A stretch of DNA of 64,000 bases from Cytobacillus oceanisediminis (lineage in GTDB: Bacteria; Bacillota; Bacilli; Bacillales; Cytobacillaceae), in assembly GCF_007830235.1 (NCBI RefSeq), contig NZ_VLKI01000001.1, positions 714,502 through 778,501 on the forward strand, read 5' to 3'. Shown piece by piece: positions 24,225 to 33,118 of this stretch. The translations under genes and the position numbers were made by a program. The stretch's first letter is position 1. Each line of letters opens with the position of its first letter. The notes beneath the pieces are model-generated. The model searched no databases. It was not told where the DNA came from and saw nothing but the letters and a program-made list of their open reading frames with translations.

Positions 24225-24716
24225 CTATCCTTCTTTCAAAGCACATTTCACCACCAGCGCCAGCACCTCATGCCATCCCTTGAAATAATCTGATACTCTT
24301 ATTGGATCAATCAATATTCTTTCCGCAGATTCAAACTTTCCTTCAAAGTCATGCATATTCTTAATATTCATTCGGTAATATACCTGATACCCTAACTTGG
24401 GATAAGGACTGCTTTCATCCCATTGTGAGTTCTCACTATGATCAACGATAACATGTCCCAAAAGCACACATTCCCCTTCCACATAGCCTTCTTCCATTGC
24501 TTCACGTTTAAAGCATTGTTCCGGGGTTTCATCCTGTTCAATATGTCCACCGGGAATATCCCAGCCGCGGTGATTTAAATTTACTAACAAAAGTTTGCCT
24601 TTATAAAAACAAAGCCCATGTACGCTAGTAATTAAATCATACTCTGGTAGCTGTATTGCCTCCCGCCAAGTTAGTTTGACTTTTGCTTGACCCCAATTTA
24701 CATAGGTTGAAGTCAT
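24225..24716 (-). CDS. Nudix hydrolase
   Basis: A 163-residue Nudix protein. The catalytic box lies near residues 56-78 (GGHIEQDETPEQCFKREAM) with the REXXEE metal ligands. The N-terminal 45 residues, including the WREAIQLPEYDLITSVHG segment, precede the fold. Substrate is unknown. It follows the truncated acetyltransferase on the same strand and diverges from yitT. Confidence 0.82.
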   Translation of the reverse strand: MTSTYVNWGQAKVKLTWREAIQLPEYDLITSVHGLCFYKGKLLLVNLNHRGWDIPGGHIEQDETPEQCFKREAMEEGYVEGECVLLGHVIVDHSENSQWDESSPYPKLGYQVYYRMNIKNMHDFEGKFESAERILIDPIRVSDYFKGWHEVLALVVKCALKEG

Positions 24717-24880
24717 TTGTTTCTCCCCATTTCTGAATAATTTTCCACTTAATCACATTCTGATATGTTCTTAATACCTCTCCAGGTGCAAAATTTTGTC
24801 CGCAATGCTTTGTCTTAAAGATTTTTCTGGAAAAATGATATAATACTAAAGTATTTTGCAAAAAGAAAGGCTTGATCCTA

Positions 24881-25747
24881 TTGGCAATGACGAAGAAAAA
24901 GCGTGTTTTAAAAGAAGTAAGACAGATAGTCATGATTACGATTGGAGCCATAATCGCAGCAGCGGGGCTTGAGTTTTTCCTGGTTCCCAATAATATTCTG
25001 GATGGCGGTGTGATCGGCCTTTCAATCATTGCTGCCGAGTTAACCGGGATGACCATGAGTTTATTCCTGATTATATTGAATTTGCCATTCCTTTATATTG
25101 GCTATAGAAAAATCGGGACCAAGTTTACCATACATACTTTATATGGGGTTATCGTTCTATCTGCAAGTACAGCTTATTTGCATCATTTTGAACCGGTAAC
25201 AGATGACTTATTTTTAGCGACGATTATTGGAGCAGTTATCCTCGGAACAGGTGTAGGCCTCGTAATTAGAACTGGCGGTTCATTGGATGGAACAGAGATT
25301 ATCGCTATCCTCGTCAGCAAGAAGCGTCCTGTATCAGTAGGCCAATTTATCATGATTATCAATGTATTCATCTTCATACTGGCTGCATTCCTGGTTTTCA
25401 GCTGGGAAACAGCTATGTACTCGATTATCACTTATTATATCGCTTATAAGATGATTGATATTGTCGTCGAAGGTTTGGAAGAGTTAAAGTCGGTTACAAT
25501 TATTTCCGATGTTCCCGAAGAGATATCTGATGCACTTATTAAACAATTAGGCCGCGGAATGACCTATATTCAAGGCCAGGGTGTTTTTACAGGCGAGCCA
25601 AAGAAAATAATTTATACGATTGTGACCCGAATTGAATTATCTACATTGCGCTCGATTGTGGAAGACATCGATCCAAATGCCTTAGTGGCTATTGAGAATA
25701 TTGCAGATGTTAGCGGAAGCAATTTTGATAAAGGGCCCTCACATTAA
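24881..25747 (+). CDS. YitT family membrane protein (DUF161/DUF2179)
   Basis: A protein of about 288 residues with five or six N-terminal membrane segments (residues 15-180) and a C-terminal cytoplasmic DUF2179 domain (about 215-280, with VFTGEPKKIIYTIVTRIE). The family is widespread in Firmicutes and its transported substrate is unproven. The start is ambiguous. TTG at 24881 has AAAGG ten bases upstream; ATG at 24887 is farther away; TTG at 24872 is too close to the ribosome site. A -10-like TATAAT lies shortly upstream. It ends at a strong two-way terminator. Confidence 0.85.
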   Translation: MAMTKKKRVLKEVRQIVMITIGAIIAAAGLEFFLVPNNILDGGVIGLSIIAAELTGMTMSLFLIILNLPFLYIGYRKIGTKFTIHTLYGVIVLSASTAYLHHFEPVTDDLFLATIIGAVILGTGVGLVIRTGGSLDGTEIIAILVSKKRPVSVGQFIMIINVFIFILAAFLVFSWETAMYSIITYYIAYKMIDIVVEGLEELKSVTIISDVPEEISDALIKQLGRGMTYIQGQGVFTGEPKKIIYTIVTRIELSTLRSIVEDIDPNALVAIENIADVSGSNFDKGPSH

Positions 25748-25762
25748 TCCGATCATAAGTAA

Positions 25763-25805
25763 AAAAAAAGGCAGTCTCTCACTAGAATGAGGGACTGCCT
25801 TTTTT
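25763..25805. terminator. Bidirectional terminator between yitT and the ZIP transporter
   Basis: AAAGGCAGTC and GACTGCCTTT, extended by CTCTCA/TGAGGG, form a long stem with A and T runs on either side. It sits between two convergent genes. Confidence 0.88.
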
Positions 25806-25806
25806 G

Positions 25807-26616
25807 TTAAATAAACAGCAGCAAACTTAGTGCCATAACCGCCATCCCGGCGACGAGACCGTAAATGGACGTATGGGCTTCATCATATTTCTTCGCAGCC
25901 GGCAATAATTCATCAAGAGAGATAAACACCATGATGCCTGCTACCGCGGCAAAAATGACGCCAAACATAATATCGTTTAAGTAAGGCATAAGAATCAGAT
26001 AAGCCACCAACGCCCCAATCGGCTCAGAGAGCCCGGATAAGAATGATAGCTTAAAAGCTTTCTTTTTGCTTCCTGTTGCATAATAAACTGGTACCGACAC
26101 AGCAATCCCCTCTGGAATGTTGTGAATGGCAATTGCTGCTGCAATGGCAATCCCCAGACCCGGATCCTGAAGTGCTGATGTAAAAGTCGCAATACCTTCC
26201 GGGAAGTTATGGATGCCAATGGCCAATGCTGCAAAGGTACCCATTTTTAACAGCCCTTGATGCTCAGCAACCTTGCTAGGGTCATTCATCTCCTCTACTG
26301 TTCTCACTTCATGCGGATTATCTTGTTTTGGAATAAATCTATCTATTAATGCGATTAGGATCATTCCGCCAAAGAAGCCGCCCACTGTTGCCCAGTTCCC
26401 GCTTACTACACCCATTGCCCCTACCAGTGCATCCTTCGCTTTAACAAAAATTTCAATCATGGATACATAAATCATGACTCCTGCAGAAAAGCCGAGTGCT
26501 AAAGATAAAAACTTTGTATTTGTTCTAGAAGTAAAAAACGCCATTAAACTGCCAATCCCTGTCGCTAAACCGGCGAACAACGTTAAACTAAACGCAAATA
26601 AGACTTCCTGCGACAT
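25807..26616 (-). CDS. zupT: ZIP family divalent metal transporter (ZupT-like)
   Basis: A 269-residue metal importer with eight hydrophobic segments. The metal path is marked by the two family motifs in helices four and five, IGIHNFPEGIATF and IAIHNIPEGIAVS. A polar loop between the third and fourth helices holds PHEVRTVEEMNDPSKVAEHQ. ZupT proteins carry zinc, manganese, iron or cobalt. Three sites resembling the MntR (manganese regulator) operator lie upstream, which points to manganese for this copy. GGAGAG precedes the start codon. Symbol by family similarity. Confidence 0.85.
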   Translation of the reverse strand: MSQEVLFAFSLTLFAGLATGIGSLMAFFTSRTNTKFLSLALGFSAGVMIYVSMIEIFVKAKDALVGAMGVVSGNWATVGGFFGGMILIALIDRFIPKQDNPHEVRTVEEMNDPSKVAEHQGLLKMGTFAALAIGIHNFPEGIATFTSALQDPGLGIAIAAAIAIHNIPEGIAVSVPVYYATGSKKKAFKLSFLSGLSEPIGALVAYLILMPYLNDIMFGVIFAAVAGIMVFISLDELLPAAKKYDEAHTSIYGLVAGMAVMALSLLLFI

Positions 26617-26648
26617 TTTCTTCTCTCCTTTTTCACTGTTGCCAAAAA

Positions 26649-26666
26649 AGTTTCTCTAGGGCAACT
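26649..26666. promoter_or_regulatory. MntR-like operator, proximal site
   Basis: Read towards the ZIP gene the site is AGTTGCCCTAGAGAAACT. This is close to the B. subtilis MntR operators upstream of mntABCD and mntH, of the TTTGCC-N-AGGAAACT type. It lies 33-50 bases before the start codon, between a likely AT-rich -10 region and the ribosome site. Confidence 0.55.
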
Positions 26667-26722
26667 TTTGTGTTAAAAAAATATATATCCATTTTTATAA
26701 AGTATATGCGATTACCTTAAAA

Positions 26723-26760
26723 AGTTTCCTTTGGTAAACATTTTATCTCCAAGGCAAACT
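26723..26760. promoter_or_regulatory. Pair of further MntR-like sites
   Basis: AGTTTCCTTTGGTAAAC (26723-26739) and TTATCTCCAAGGCAAACT (26743-26760) lie one after another, their starts 20 bases apart. Each keeps one strong half of the MntR-type palindrome. They are about 110-145 bases upstream of the ZIP start, giving three sites in all. The rest of the 348-base gap (26617-26964) is AT-rich with no gene. Confidence 0.45.
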
Positions 26761-26964
26761 AAATGCAATGAAAAGATTTTTTGTATAGAAGTCTGCAAAT
26801 AAATTTTTTATCATTTCCCTTAAACATTATAAGAATATCTTTAGTAAGTGTGCATTATTTTAAAAGATAAATTACCTTTAAAAATAAAGTAAAAACAAAT
26901 TTCACAAAAGCAATTTCACAAAAAAAACTCCGCTGAGGCAAACAGCTGGTTTCATTTTAAAAGC

Positions 26965-27390
26965 TTATTTCCAACCACGCTTTAATTTGAAGAGCTCTTT
27001 AAAAAAATTAATGTCCAGGGGCAATTCTGTTTGCGCTTTTATCAGCTGTTCATATGTACGATCTGATGAATTATTATCTATACCTATAACGTTTATCTTA
27101 CCCCCATAATCCTGGTCTGCCACATAACTCAAGGTTTGAAAAATGGATTCTTCTCCATTAAATGCTGCCACAAGCAAGGTTACATCATCATTAGGCTGCT
27201 GGTTTTTTAAAGAAGGCTGCCTGTCCAAAAGAAGGCTCATAACGAGAAAAGCATTCATATAACCCGGTGCATAAGCGATACCTCCGATCATGATTATCGC
27301 TAAGGGCAGAGAAATAAAATCCTCCAGCAAGTGCAATGAAAGATAAATGGAAAAAGCAAGCCAAACCAACGAAATAAGATGGCTGAACAC
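26965..27390 (-). pseudogene. N-terminal fragment of a family 2 glycosyltransferase
   Basis: The 141-codon frame has two hydrophobic segments followed by the start of a GT-A domain: VTLLVAAFNGEESIFQTL and INVIGIDNNSSDRTYEQL, the nucleotide-sugar-binding part of poly-N-acetylglucosamine-type synthases. It stops right after this. The catalytic DXD, QXXRW and remaining membrane segments of the usual 400-plus residues are absent. The GTG start has no good ribosome site. It looks like a relic. Confidence 0.65.
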
Positions 27391-27727
27391 AAATTTCTTA
27401 TTAATTGATATATTAAAGTTTATTTTTCCTGCGTATTATTTTTGGTTATACATAAGTCATGCTTGGCTGCATATAATCACCTTTAAATACTAATATATAA
27501 ATACAAAATATATTATTTTTGAGGGGGAGTAACTGTAAATTAATGCTATCTCATATGATCTGGAACAAAAAATCCCCTGTCAGATTGACTTGCAGAAACA
27601 TCATAACTTGTTCCTTTAGTCTGTCTGCTACAGGGGAAAATCAATATAGAAATTTTACATTTAACACAGCCTTAATATTAGAAATTGGTAATGTTCTCTC
27701 TTTCTAACTTTTTCTTTAACATCCCTT
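27391..27727. other. Gene-free gap with a long-loop hairpin and one repeat end
   Basis: No gene was seen. CCCCTGT (27574-27580) and ACAGGGG (27630-27636) can pair around a 49-base loop, reinforced by CAGA/TCTG just inside. At 27660-27671 TTTAACACAGCC is an intact right end of the MITE-like element, with no core next to it: a relic of a former copy. Confidence 0.5.
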
Positions 27728-29548
27728 TTATTGTCCACTATAGCTACCCTCAAGCTCATCAATCAGGCTGCCGACATGATCAACTGCCTCCCGGATAGGA
27801 TCAGGTTTGGACATATCAACGCCTGCTTTTTTAATCAATTCAAGAGGCTTGAGAGTTCCGCCGGCTCTTAATACATTCAGCCAGCTTTCGACTGCGGGCT
27901 TGCCTTCCTCTATCATTTGTTTGGATACGATCGTAGACACGGTTAGACCAGCTGAATAGGTATACGGATACAGTCCCATATAATAATGAGGCTGATGCAT
28001 CCAAGTTAGGCTGGCTCCTTCATCGATTTCAACCGTGTCACCCCAGAACTTCTTGAGAACATCTACTTTTTGCTCAGACAGCACACTTGCTGTTAATGGT
28101 TCACCGTCCTCGGCTAATTTGTAAACTCTCCTCTGCAGCTCTCCTTCCAGCAAATGAGTGACAAAGTTATGATAATACGTACCCAGCTGCTGGAGAATGA
28201 CCCAGCGCTTTGTCCGATTATCATTCGTTTTGGAGAGGAGATGGTTGCTGAGCAGCATCTCGTTCATGGTGGATGGTGCCTCAATAAAATATCTTGATGG
28301 CCTTGTATTCACCATTCTCTGATTTTTTCCTGCAAGGTAAAAATGTCCCGCATGACCCAGTTCATGTGCAAGCGTATAGGCCCCGCGCATTGTATCCGGC
28401 CAAGTCATCAGTACATATGGGTGGGCTCCGTATGGGCTGGAACAGAATGCGCCTGTTGATTTCCCGATATTATCTGCATAATCAACCCATCTTTCCGTTA
28501 AAGCTGTATTAATCATATCCATATATTCTGGACCCATAATTTCCAAGGCTTCCTTCACTGTTTCTGAAGCTTCCTCGTAGCTTGTTTCAATCTTAAAGTC
28601 TGGATCAAGCGGTGCTTTAATATCAGCAAAAGCCATCTTGTCCAATCCCAGAACACGTTTCTTCAGATTCGCATATTTTCGCATGTGCGGCGCCAATTCT
28701 TCCTGAATGACATCCAGCTGGTTATGGTACATTTCCTTCGTGACCTGCTGGGGCTGAAGCAGCATGTCCGTAACAGAATCATAGCTTCGCAAACGCGCCG
28801 TTGTCACTTCATGATTTACATTCGCTGCATAAGCTGCCGCAAAAGTATGCTTATACTGGTTTAATGTTTTATTGAAAGAATCATAGGCATTTCTGCGAAC
28901 CTCGGTGGAAGGAGATGAGCTGTACTTTCCTGCATACAGAGCAAAAGAAAGCGGCCATTCGTTTCCTTCTTCATCTGTAAATGAATCAAACTGCATATCA
29001 GACAGCTTTCCACGGTTGTAAATGTTGTACGGTGCACTGAATAGTGAGCCTAGGGCTGCCAAAACCTCTTCTGTTTCCTCGCCTAGTGCATGGGGCTTCC
29101 TTTCATGCAAATCAGCGAAATACTTTTCAAAAAGCTGCAGCCCCTGTTCTTCCTCTTTAAACTTTTTAACCTTCTCTTCAGGCAGGGCTATAATTTCATT
29201 TTCCACAAACGATAGTACTGCATTCAGTTCAGACCGTGCCTCCGACGCTTTTGCTGAGTCTTTCTGTCTCTCAGTCTCTGTATTGTCTACGGACAAACGC
29301 AAATCCGCATACATGGATACTAAATTAAATCGCTCAAGCAGCTTTTCTTTTGCTTCCAGGCAATCCAGCAGTACTTTTGCGCTCTCCTGAAGTCTGCCTT
29401 TGTACATTGTTACGTTTGAAAGATCTTCTTTTACGGCCTGTAATTCTTTTTCCCACTCACCCTTGGTTTCAAAAAGAGCGGTCAGGTCCCACTTTTGATT
29501 TTTGGGGACATCCTCCCGCTTCATTCTGTCTGCTGTTTTATTTTTCAT
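27728..29548 (-). CDS. pepF: Oligoendopeptidase F (PepF, M3B family zinc metallopeptidase)
   Basis: A cytoplasmic oligopeptidase that cuts peptides of about 7-17 residues. The zinc motif is LAHELGHAGHFYLAG near residue 390, followed downstream by the third ligand region PSTMNEMLLSNHLL. The 606-residue length is normal. The N-terminal helical lobe (residues 1-200) and the C-terminal YTYSAGLTVSTIV segment fit the family. GGAGG lies before the ATG. Gaps on both sides suggest a single-gene transcript. PepF in B. subtilis has been linked to peptide signal turnover; that role is not demonstrated here. Confidence 0.93.
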   Translation of the reverse strand: MKNKTADRMKREDVPKNQKWDLTALFETKGEWEKELQAVKEDLSNVTMYKGRLQESAKVLLDCLEAKEKLLERFNLVSMYADLRLSVDNTETERQKDSAKASEARSELNAVLSFVENEIIALPEEKVKKFKEEEQGLQLFEKYFADLHERKPHALGEETEEVLAALGSLFSAPYNIYNRGKLSDMQFDSFTDEEGNEWPLSFALYAGKYSSSPSTEVRRNAYDSFNKTLNQYKHTFAAAYAANVNHEVTTARLRSYDSVTDMLLQPQQVTKEMYHNQLDVIQEELAPHMRKYANLKKRVLGLDKMAFADIKAPLDPDFKIETSYEEASETVKEALEIMGPEYMDMINTALTERWVDYADNIGKSTGAFCSSPYGAHPYVLMTWPDTMRGAYTLAHELGHAGHFYLAGKNQRMVNTRPSRYFIEAPSTMNEMLLSNHLLSKTNDNRTKRWVILQQLGTYYHNFVTHLLEGELQRRVYKLAEDGEPLTASVLSEQKVDVLKKFWGDTVEIDEGASLTWMHQPHYYMGLYPYTYSAGLTVSTIVSKQMIEEGKPAVESWLNVLRAGGTLKPLELIKKAGVDMSKPDPIREAVDHVGSLIDELEGSYSGQ

Positions 29549-29660
29549 CTCTGAACCTCCATTTCAAATACATTATTATATTTGGTCTTCATTTATTGCT
29601 CCCATTACTAGCTATACCACAACATGAATGCAGTAACCTTTTTCCCAGGCCTCTCCGCCT

Positions 29661-30083
29661 CTATTTCTCCGGGTATGTCTCCCGCAAAAATTTAATCGAT
29701 TGATGGATTAGTTCCTTTAAAACATCCACATCGATATCCGCCACTTTGTTTATGTACACACAAGCCTTTCCAGAAGTATGCTTTCCAAATTTCTTAAGCA
29801 GTTCTTCACGCTTCGTATCACCTGTTGCAAAATATAAACTGATTTTTGCTTTTCTCGGCGAGAAGCCTACAAGCGGCGCATCGCCTTCATGGCCTGTCCC
29901 ATATTTGTAATGGTAGGATCCAAACCCAATAATGCTTGGCCCCCACATTTTAGCCTGATACCCGGTTGTTTCCGTAAAAATATCCAGCAGTTTATAAGCA
30001 TCCTCACGCTTTTTCAGACTTTCGACCTTTTCTATAAACTCAATGACACTGTTATCATTCTCTTTTGTTTTTAATTCGTACAT
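29661..30083 (-). CDS. DUF1801 domain-containing protein
   Basis: A 140-residue protein of the DUF1801 (YdhG/YjhX-like) fold. The pattern is GYQAKMWGPSIIGFGSYHYKYG in the middle followed by FSPRKAKISLYFA, both characteristic. The biochemical role is unknown. AGGAGG precedes the start with good spacing. It lies upstream of pepF on the same strand with a 112-base gap, and beside a repeat array. Confidence 0.8.
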   Translation of the reverse strand: MYELKTKENDNSVIEFIEKVESLKKREDAYKLLDIFTETTGYQAKMWGPSIIGFGSYHYKYGTGHEGDAPLVGFSPRKAKISLYFATGDTKREELLKKFGKHTSGKACVYINKVADIDVDVLKELIHQSIKFLRETYPEK

Positions 30084-30186
30084 TCTCAGGTCCTCCTTAT
30101 ATTGAAATGATATAGACTTCTCTAAATCAGTTTTTATTCCTTCTTTTTTCTATTTGGCTGCCTTTTTTAAGAAGCCCCAGCAGCAA

Positions 30187-30345
30187 CGAGTTGCACGATA
30201 AATCGGAAAAGTGGCACATAAATCTTAAGATTTGGTTCATAAAAATAAAAAGTTACTCGCAAATAGGCGAAAGTGGTTCATATAATTAAAAAGTTGCACA
30301 TAAGCAAAGAATTTCACTCAAAAAGATTCGGTTCCACTTATAAAA
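30187..30345. repeat. Degenerate tandem array with 20-21-bp period, type 1 in reverse orientation
   Basis: AAAGT, the complement of ACTTT, occurs at 30208, 30249, 30270 and 30290. Weaker units fall at about 30187, 30229, 30310 and 30330, which keeps the spacing at 20-21. The loose unit is AAAGTGGTTCATAAAAAT, the reverse complement of the array at 22.4 kb. It fills about half of the 360-base gap (30084-30443) between the DUF1801 gene and the pirin pseudogene. Confidence 0.7.
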
Positions 30346-30443
30346 ATCTGTAGTTTCCTCAACAATTCTTCCACTTTAAAAGAAATTCCATTCGAAAACA
30401 TCAAAAAGAGCAATCCAATTCGATTGCTCTTCTCTAGATTCCT

Positions 30444-31297
30444 CTATTTTAAGAAAGTCCCCTGCATGTATTCCTGATAAGCTACTCGGATTTCTTCTTC
30501 TGTATTCATGACAAACGGACCGCGTGCTACAACCGGCTCTTTTATAGGCTTGCCTGCATACAGCAAAAAGCGCAATGGCTCTTCAGCTGTAATATTAATT
30601 TCGCCTGCTTCATTATCCCCTCCATGACCTAGTTCCAGGACCTGTCCCTTGGAAGCGCGAACTTCATTTTCCCCAAAAAACCCGCTGCCTTCTATTATAT
30701 AAATGATTCCCTTATAGCTGTCGGGCAAGTCCTGTGAAACTGAAGTACCTGCTTCCATCCTTGCCTCAACCATCGTTACAGGCACATGATTAAAGTAGGG
30801 GAAACAACATCTTTTGATGAACCGGAAAAAATACGGATAGCAGCACCCTCTTCTTCTCTGACTGGAACTTCATTGCCTTTAAGATTTTGATACCTTGGCT
30901 CAGTCATTTTCTTTTCTCGGGGAAGGTTGATCCATAGCTGCAGGGAGTGCGCTGTTATACCTTCTGATGGCACTTCATTATGGACCACTCCGCTGCCAGC
31001 AGTCATCCATTGTACATCACCAGGCCCCAGAACGCCCCCTTCACCTGAATGGCTGTCAAAATGCTCGATTGCTCCATCAATGACATATGTAACGGTTTCG
31101 ATTCCACGATGAGGGTGGATATCAAAGGCACCTTTTTGAAACTTATCTTCCATAAGAAGCAAAAATGGATCATACTTTTCCCAATTTCCCGGCTCAATGA
31201 CTGGTCCAGCCGCATGGATGGGAGTAATTTCACGCAAATGTACATCCCTTACTGCAGTAATCTCGCGTTTAAAAATGTTCTTGTTTTCCATCCTCAA
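30444..31297 (-). pseudogene. Pirin family protein, frameshifted
   Basis: A cupin-fold pirin of about 280 residues split by one frameshift. The first frame (to 30776) holds the metal-binding cupin region DIHPHRGIETVTYVIDGAIE and ends SPTLIMCL. The second (from 30785) resumes with PVTMVEARMEAGTSVSQDLP and ends at 30444. Adding one T in the short run near 30789 would join them as SPTLNHVPVTMVEA. It is either a real single-base deletion or a sequencing error. Pirins of this type can have quercetinase activity, fitting a quinone and phenol defence cluster. Confidence 0.8.
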
Positions 31298-31362
31298 TTC
31301 TCCCCTTCAAATGGTGAAAAGAGCAATCGGCTTCAACCGATTGCTCCTCCAATTAAAATCCA

Positions 31363-31974
31363 TTACTGATTCCCTTTTTTAACCCATTCCGCAACAGTTA
31401 TTGTACGCTTTGCCTGGTGCTTTACTGCTGCCTCTACATCTTCAATCATTTTTCCATCCTGGTCAACGGTTACGCTCGTTCCGTAAGGATTTCCGCCAGC
31501 TCCGAAAATAACAGGATCTGTATATCCTGGTGTCGCAACAATAGCACCCCAGTGGTACATCGTTGTGTAAAGTGAAAGGATGGTTGCTTCCTGACCGCCA
31601 TGCGGATTTTGAGCAGATGTCATCGCACTTACCACCTTATTGGCAAGCTTTCCTTGAGCCCAGAGACCTCCAGTTGTATCAAGGAATTGCTTCATTTGGG
31701 AAGGCATGTTGCCGAATCGTGTTGGAACGCTGAAGATAATGGCATCAGCCCATTCGAGGTCATCACCTGTTACTTCAGGAACGTCTTTCGTTGCCTCAAC
31801 AGTGGCTTTCCATGCCGGATTGCCTTCGATTGCAGATTGTGGTGCCAATTCAGGCACCTTTAATACCTTAACTTCTGCACCCGCTTCCTTTGCACCTTCT
31901 TCTGCCCATTTTGATAATTGATAATTAGTGCCGCCCATGCTGTAATAGATAACTGCTAATTTTACGTTTGCCAT
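31363..31974 (-). CDS. WrbA-like NAD(P)H:quinone oxidoreductase (flavodoxin family)
   Basis: A flavoprotein predicted to reduce quinones by two electrons to hydroquinones. The N-terminal KLAVIYYSMGGTNYQLSKW loop binds the FMN phosphate, and PTRFGNMPSQMKQFLD and SAQNPHGGQEATILSLYTTM are WrbA-family signatures. An AAGGAG site precedes ATG at 31974, giving 203 residues. A start at 32028 would add MGFLSRLFGNSTKKETVN and has AGGCGGTG in front, so it cannot be ruled out. It lies downstream of mhqD on the same strand, in line with a quinone-detoxification operon. Confidence 0.85.
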   Translation of the reverse strand: MANVKLAVIYYSMGGTNYQLSKWAEEGAKEAGAEVKVLKVPELAPQSAIEGNPAWKATVEATKDVPEVTGDDLEWADAIIFSVPTRFGNMPSQMKQFLDTTGGLWAQGKLANKVVSAMTSAQNPHGGQEATILSLYTTMYHWGAIVATPGYTDPVIFGAGGNPYGTSVTVDQDGKMIEDVEAAVKHQAKRTITVAEWVKKGNQ

Positions 31975-32085
31975 ATTTACCGTCTCCTTTTTAGTTGAAT
32001 TTCCAAATAACCTTGATAGAAAACCCATGTCTGCACCGCCTATTCTTTCATTCTCTTCCCTTTTTACTAATCCAATTAACTATTT

Positions 32086-32688
32086 TTATATTTGTTTATA
32101 CCAGCGGGCTGCTGCTTGTACTTCCCCAATGGTTAATTGGTGTCCATGATTTTCCCAATGAAGTTCTACTTTTGCTCCGGCATTTTCCAATAATGACTGT
32201 AAATCTGTTGATTCCTCCGCAGGACAGATCGGGTCATTTGTCCCAGCAGCAATAAATACTGGAATACCTTGCAAATCCGGAAGATCCACACCTCTTCTTG
32301 GCACCATCGGATGGTGAAGAATGGCCGCTTTTAAAGCATTTTGATAGTGGAATAATAAACTGCCTGCGATATTGGCTCCATTCGAGTATCCAACCGCCAC
32401 CATATTTTTACGGTCAAACCCATACTTTTCAGCCGCTTCATCAAGAAACTCATTTAATTCCTTTGTGCGGAAAATCAAATCCTCTTCATCAAAAATGCCT
32501 TCAGCCAACCTGCGGAAAAATCGCGGCATGCCATTTTCAAGCACATTACCGCGAACACTCAATACTGAAGCTTCCGTGTCAATATGACTGGCTAGCGGAA
32601 GCAGGTCGGATTCCGTACCGCCAGTTCCGTGCAGCAATAATAATGTTGGTTTAGAAGGATCTTTTCCTTTTTGAAAAATATGTTTCAT
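32086..32688 (-). CDS. mhqD: MhqD-like carboxylesterase (alpha/beta hydrolase)
   Basis: A 200-residue alpha/beta hydrolase. The nucleophile elbow is VGYSNGANIAGS and the oxyanion/N-terminal strand is TLLLLHGTGGTESDL. Catalytic Asp and His follow in AAGTNDPICPAEES and WENHGHQLTIGE. Sequence follows B. subtilis MhqD closely from KHIFQKGKD to the end. There mhqED is repressed by MhqR and induced by methylhydroquinone and catechol. ATG at 32688 has AAAGGAG nine bases upstream and is preferred to 32718. Its usual partner gene lies upstream as a pseudogene. Confidence 0.9.
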   Translation of the reverse strand: MKHIFQKGKDPSKPTLLLLHGTGGTESDLLPLASHIDTEASVLSVRGNVLENGMPRFFRRLAEGIFDEEDLIFRTKELNEFLDEAAEKYGFDRKNMVAVGYSNGANIAGSLLFHYQNALKAAILHHPMVPRRGVDLPDLQGIPVFIAAGTNDPICPAEESTDLQSLLENAGAKVELHWENHGHQLTIGEVQAAARWYKQI

Positions 32689-32707
32689 CCACTCGTCTCC
32701 TTTATTT

Positions 32708-33011
32708 TCATTTATCAAGTTCTCTTACTTCAAATGGAATCAATCCCCGCTCGATGTAGTCCCTGATTTTTTCATATTGTTCAGGCAGCATTCATTTTTC
32801 GCCCATAGTCCCCGGCGATTCATCGTGCGCAAATCCCGGCGGATCAGTAGCTATTTCAAAAAGGATTTCTCAATGCTCCCTGAAAGGTGGTAAGTGCCTG
32901 GGTCATCAAAGTTGACTGTTTGCTTGACCAGTCGCAGGCCCAATACACCCGCATAAAGTCAGCATTCTCTTGAGGATAGCCTACGATCGCAGTAATATGA
33001 TGGATACCCAT
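32708..33011 (-). pseudogene. Remnant of an MhqE/MhqO-type ring-cleaving dioxygenase
   Basis: Reading the minus strand in shifting frames recovers both ends of a glyoxalase-type extradiol dioxygenase: MGIHHITAIVGYPQENADF at the N-terminus, then after a frameshift GVLGLRLVKQTVNFDDPGTY. An internal deletion of roughly 200 codons follows. The C-terminus is EILFEIATDPPGFAHDESPG and LPEQYEKIRDYIERGLIPF. Two in-frame TGA codons interrupt the C-terminal part. A good ribosome site for mhqD follows directly. The gene is clearly dead while its neighbours mhqD and mhqR are intact. Confidence 0.8.
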
Positions 33012-33095
33012 TGTCTGCCCATATCATAACACCTCTTTCGTTCTATCCTATTAATTTGTCCTAACTGTATCCAATAAACCTCATTCTAATTCAAG

Positions 33096-33113
33096 TATTA
33101 TCAATCCGAGATA
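33096..33113. promoter_or_regulatory. Candidate MhqR operator before the mhqE remnant and mhqD
   Basis: On the minus strand TATCTCGGATTGATAATA matches the B. subtilis MhqR palindrome (TATCTCGAATTCGAGATA) at about 13 of 18 positions, with the left half intact. It lies between mhqR and the mhqE remnant, where a promoter for mhqED would be. Confidence 0.5.
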
Positions 33114-33118
33114 TAAGT

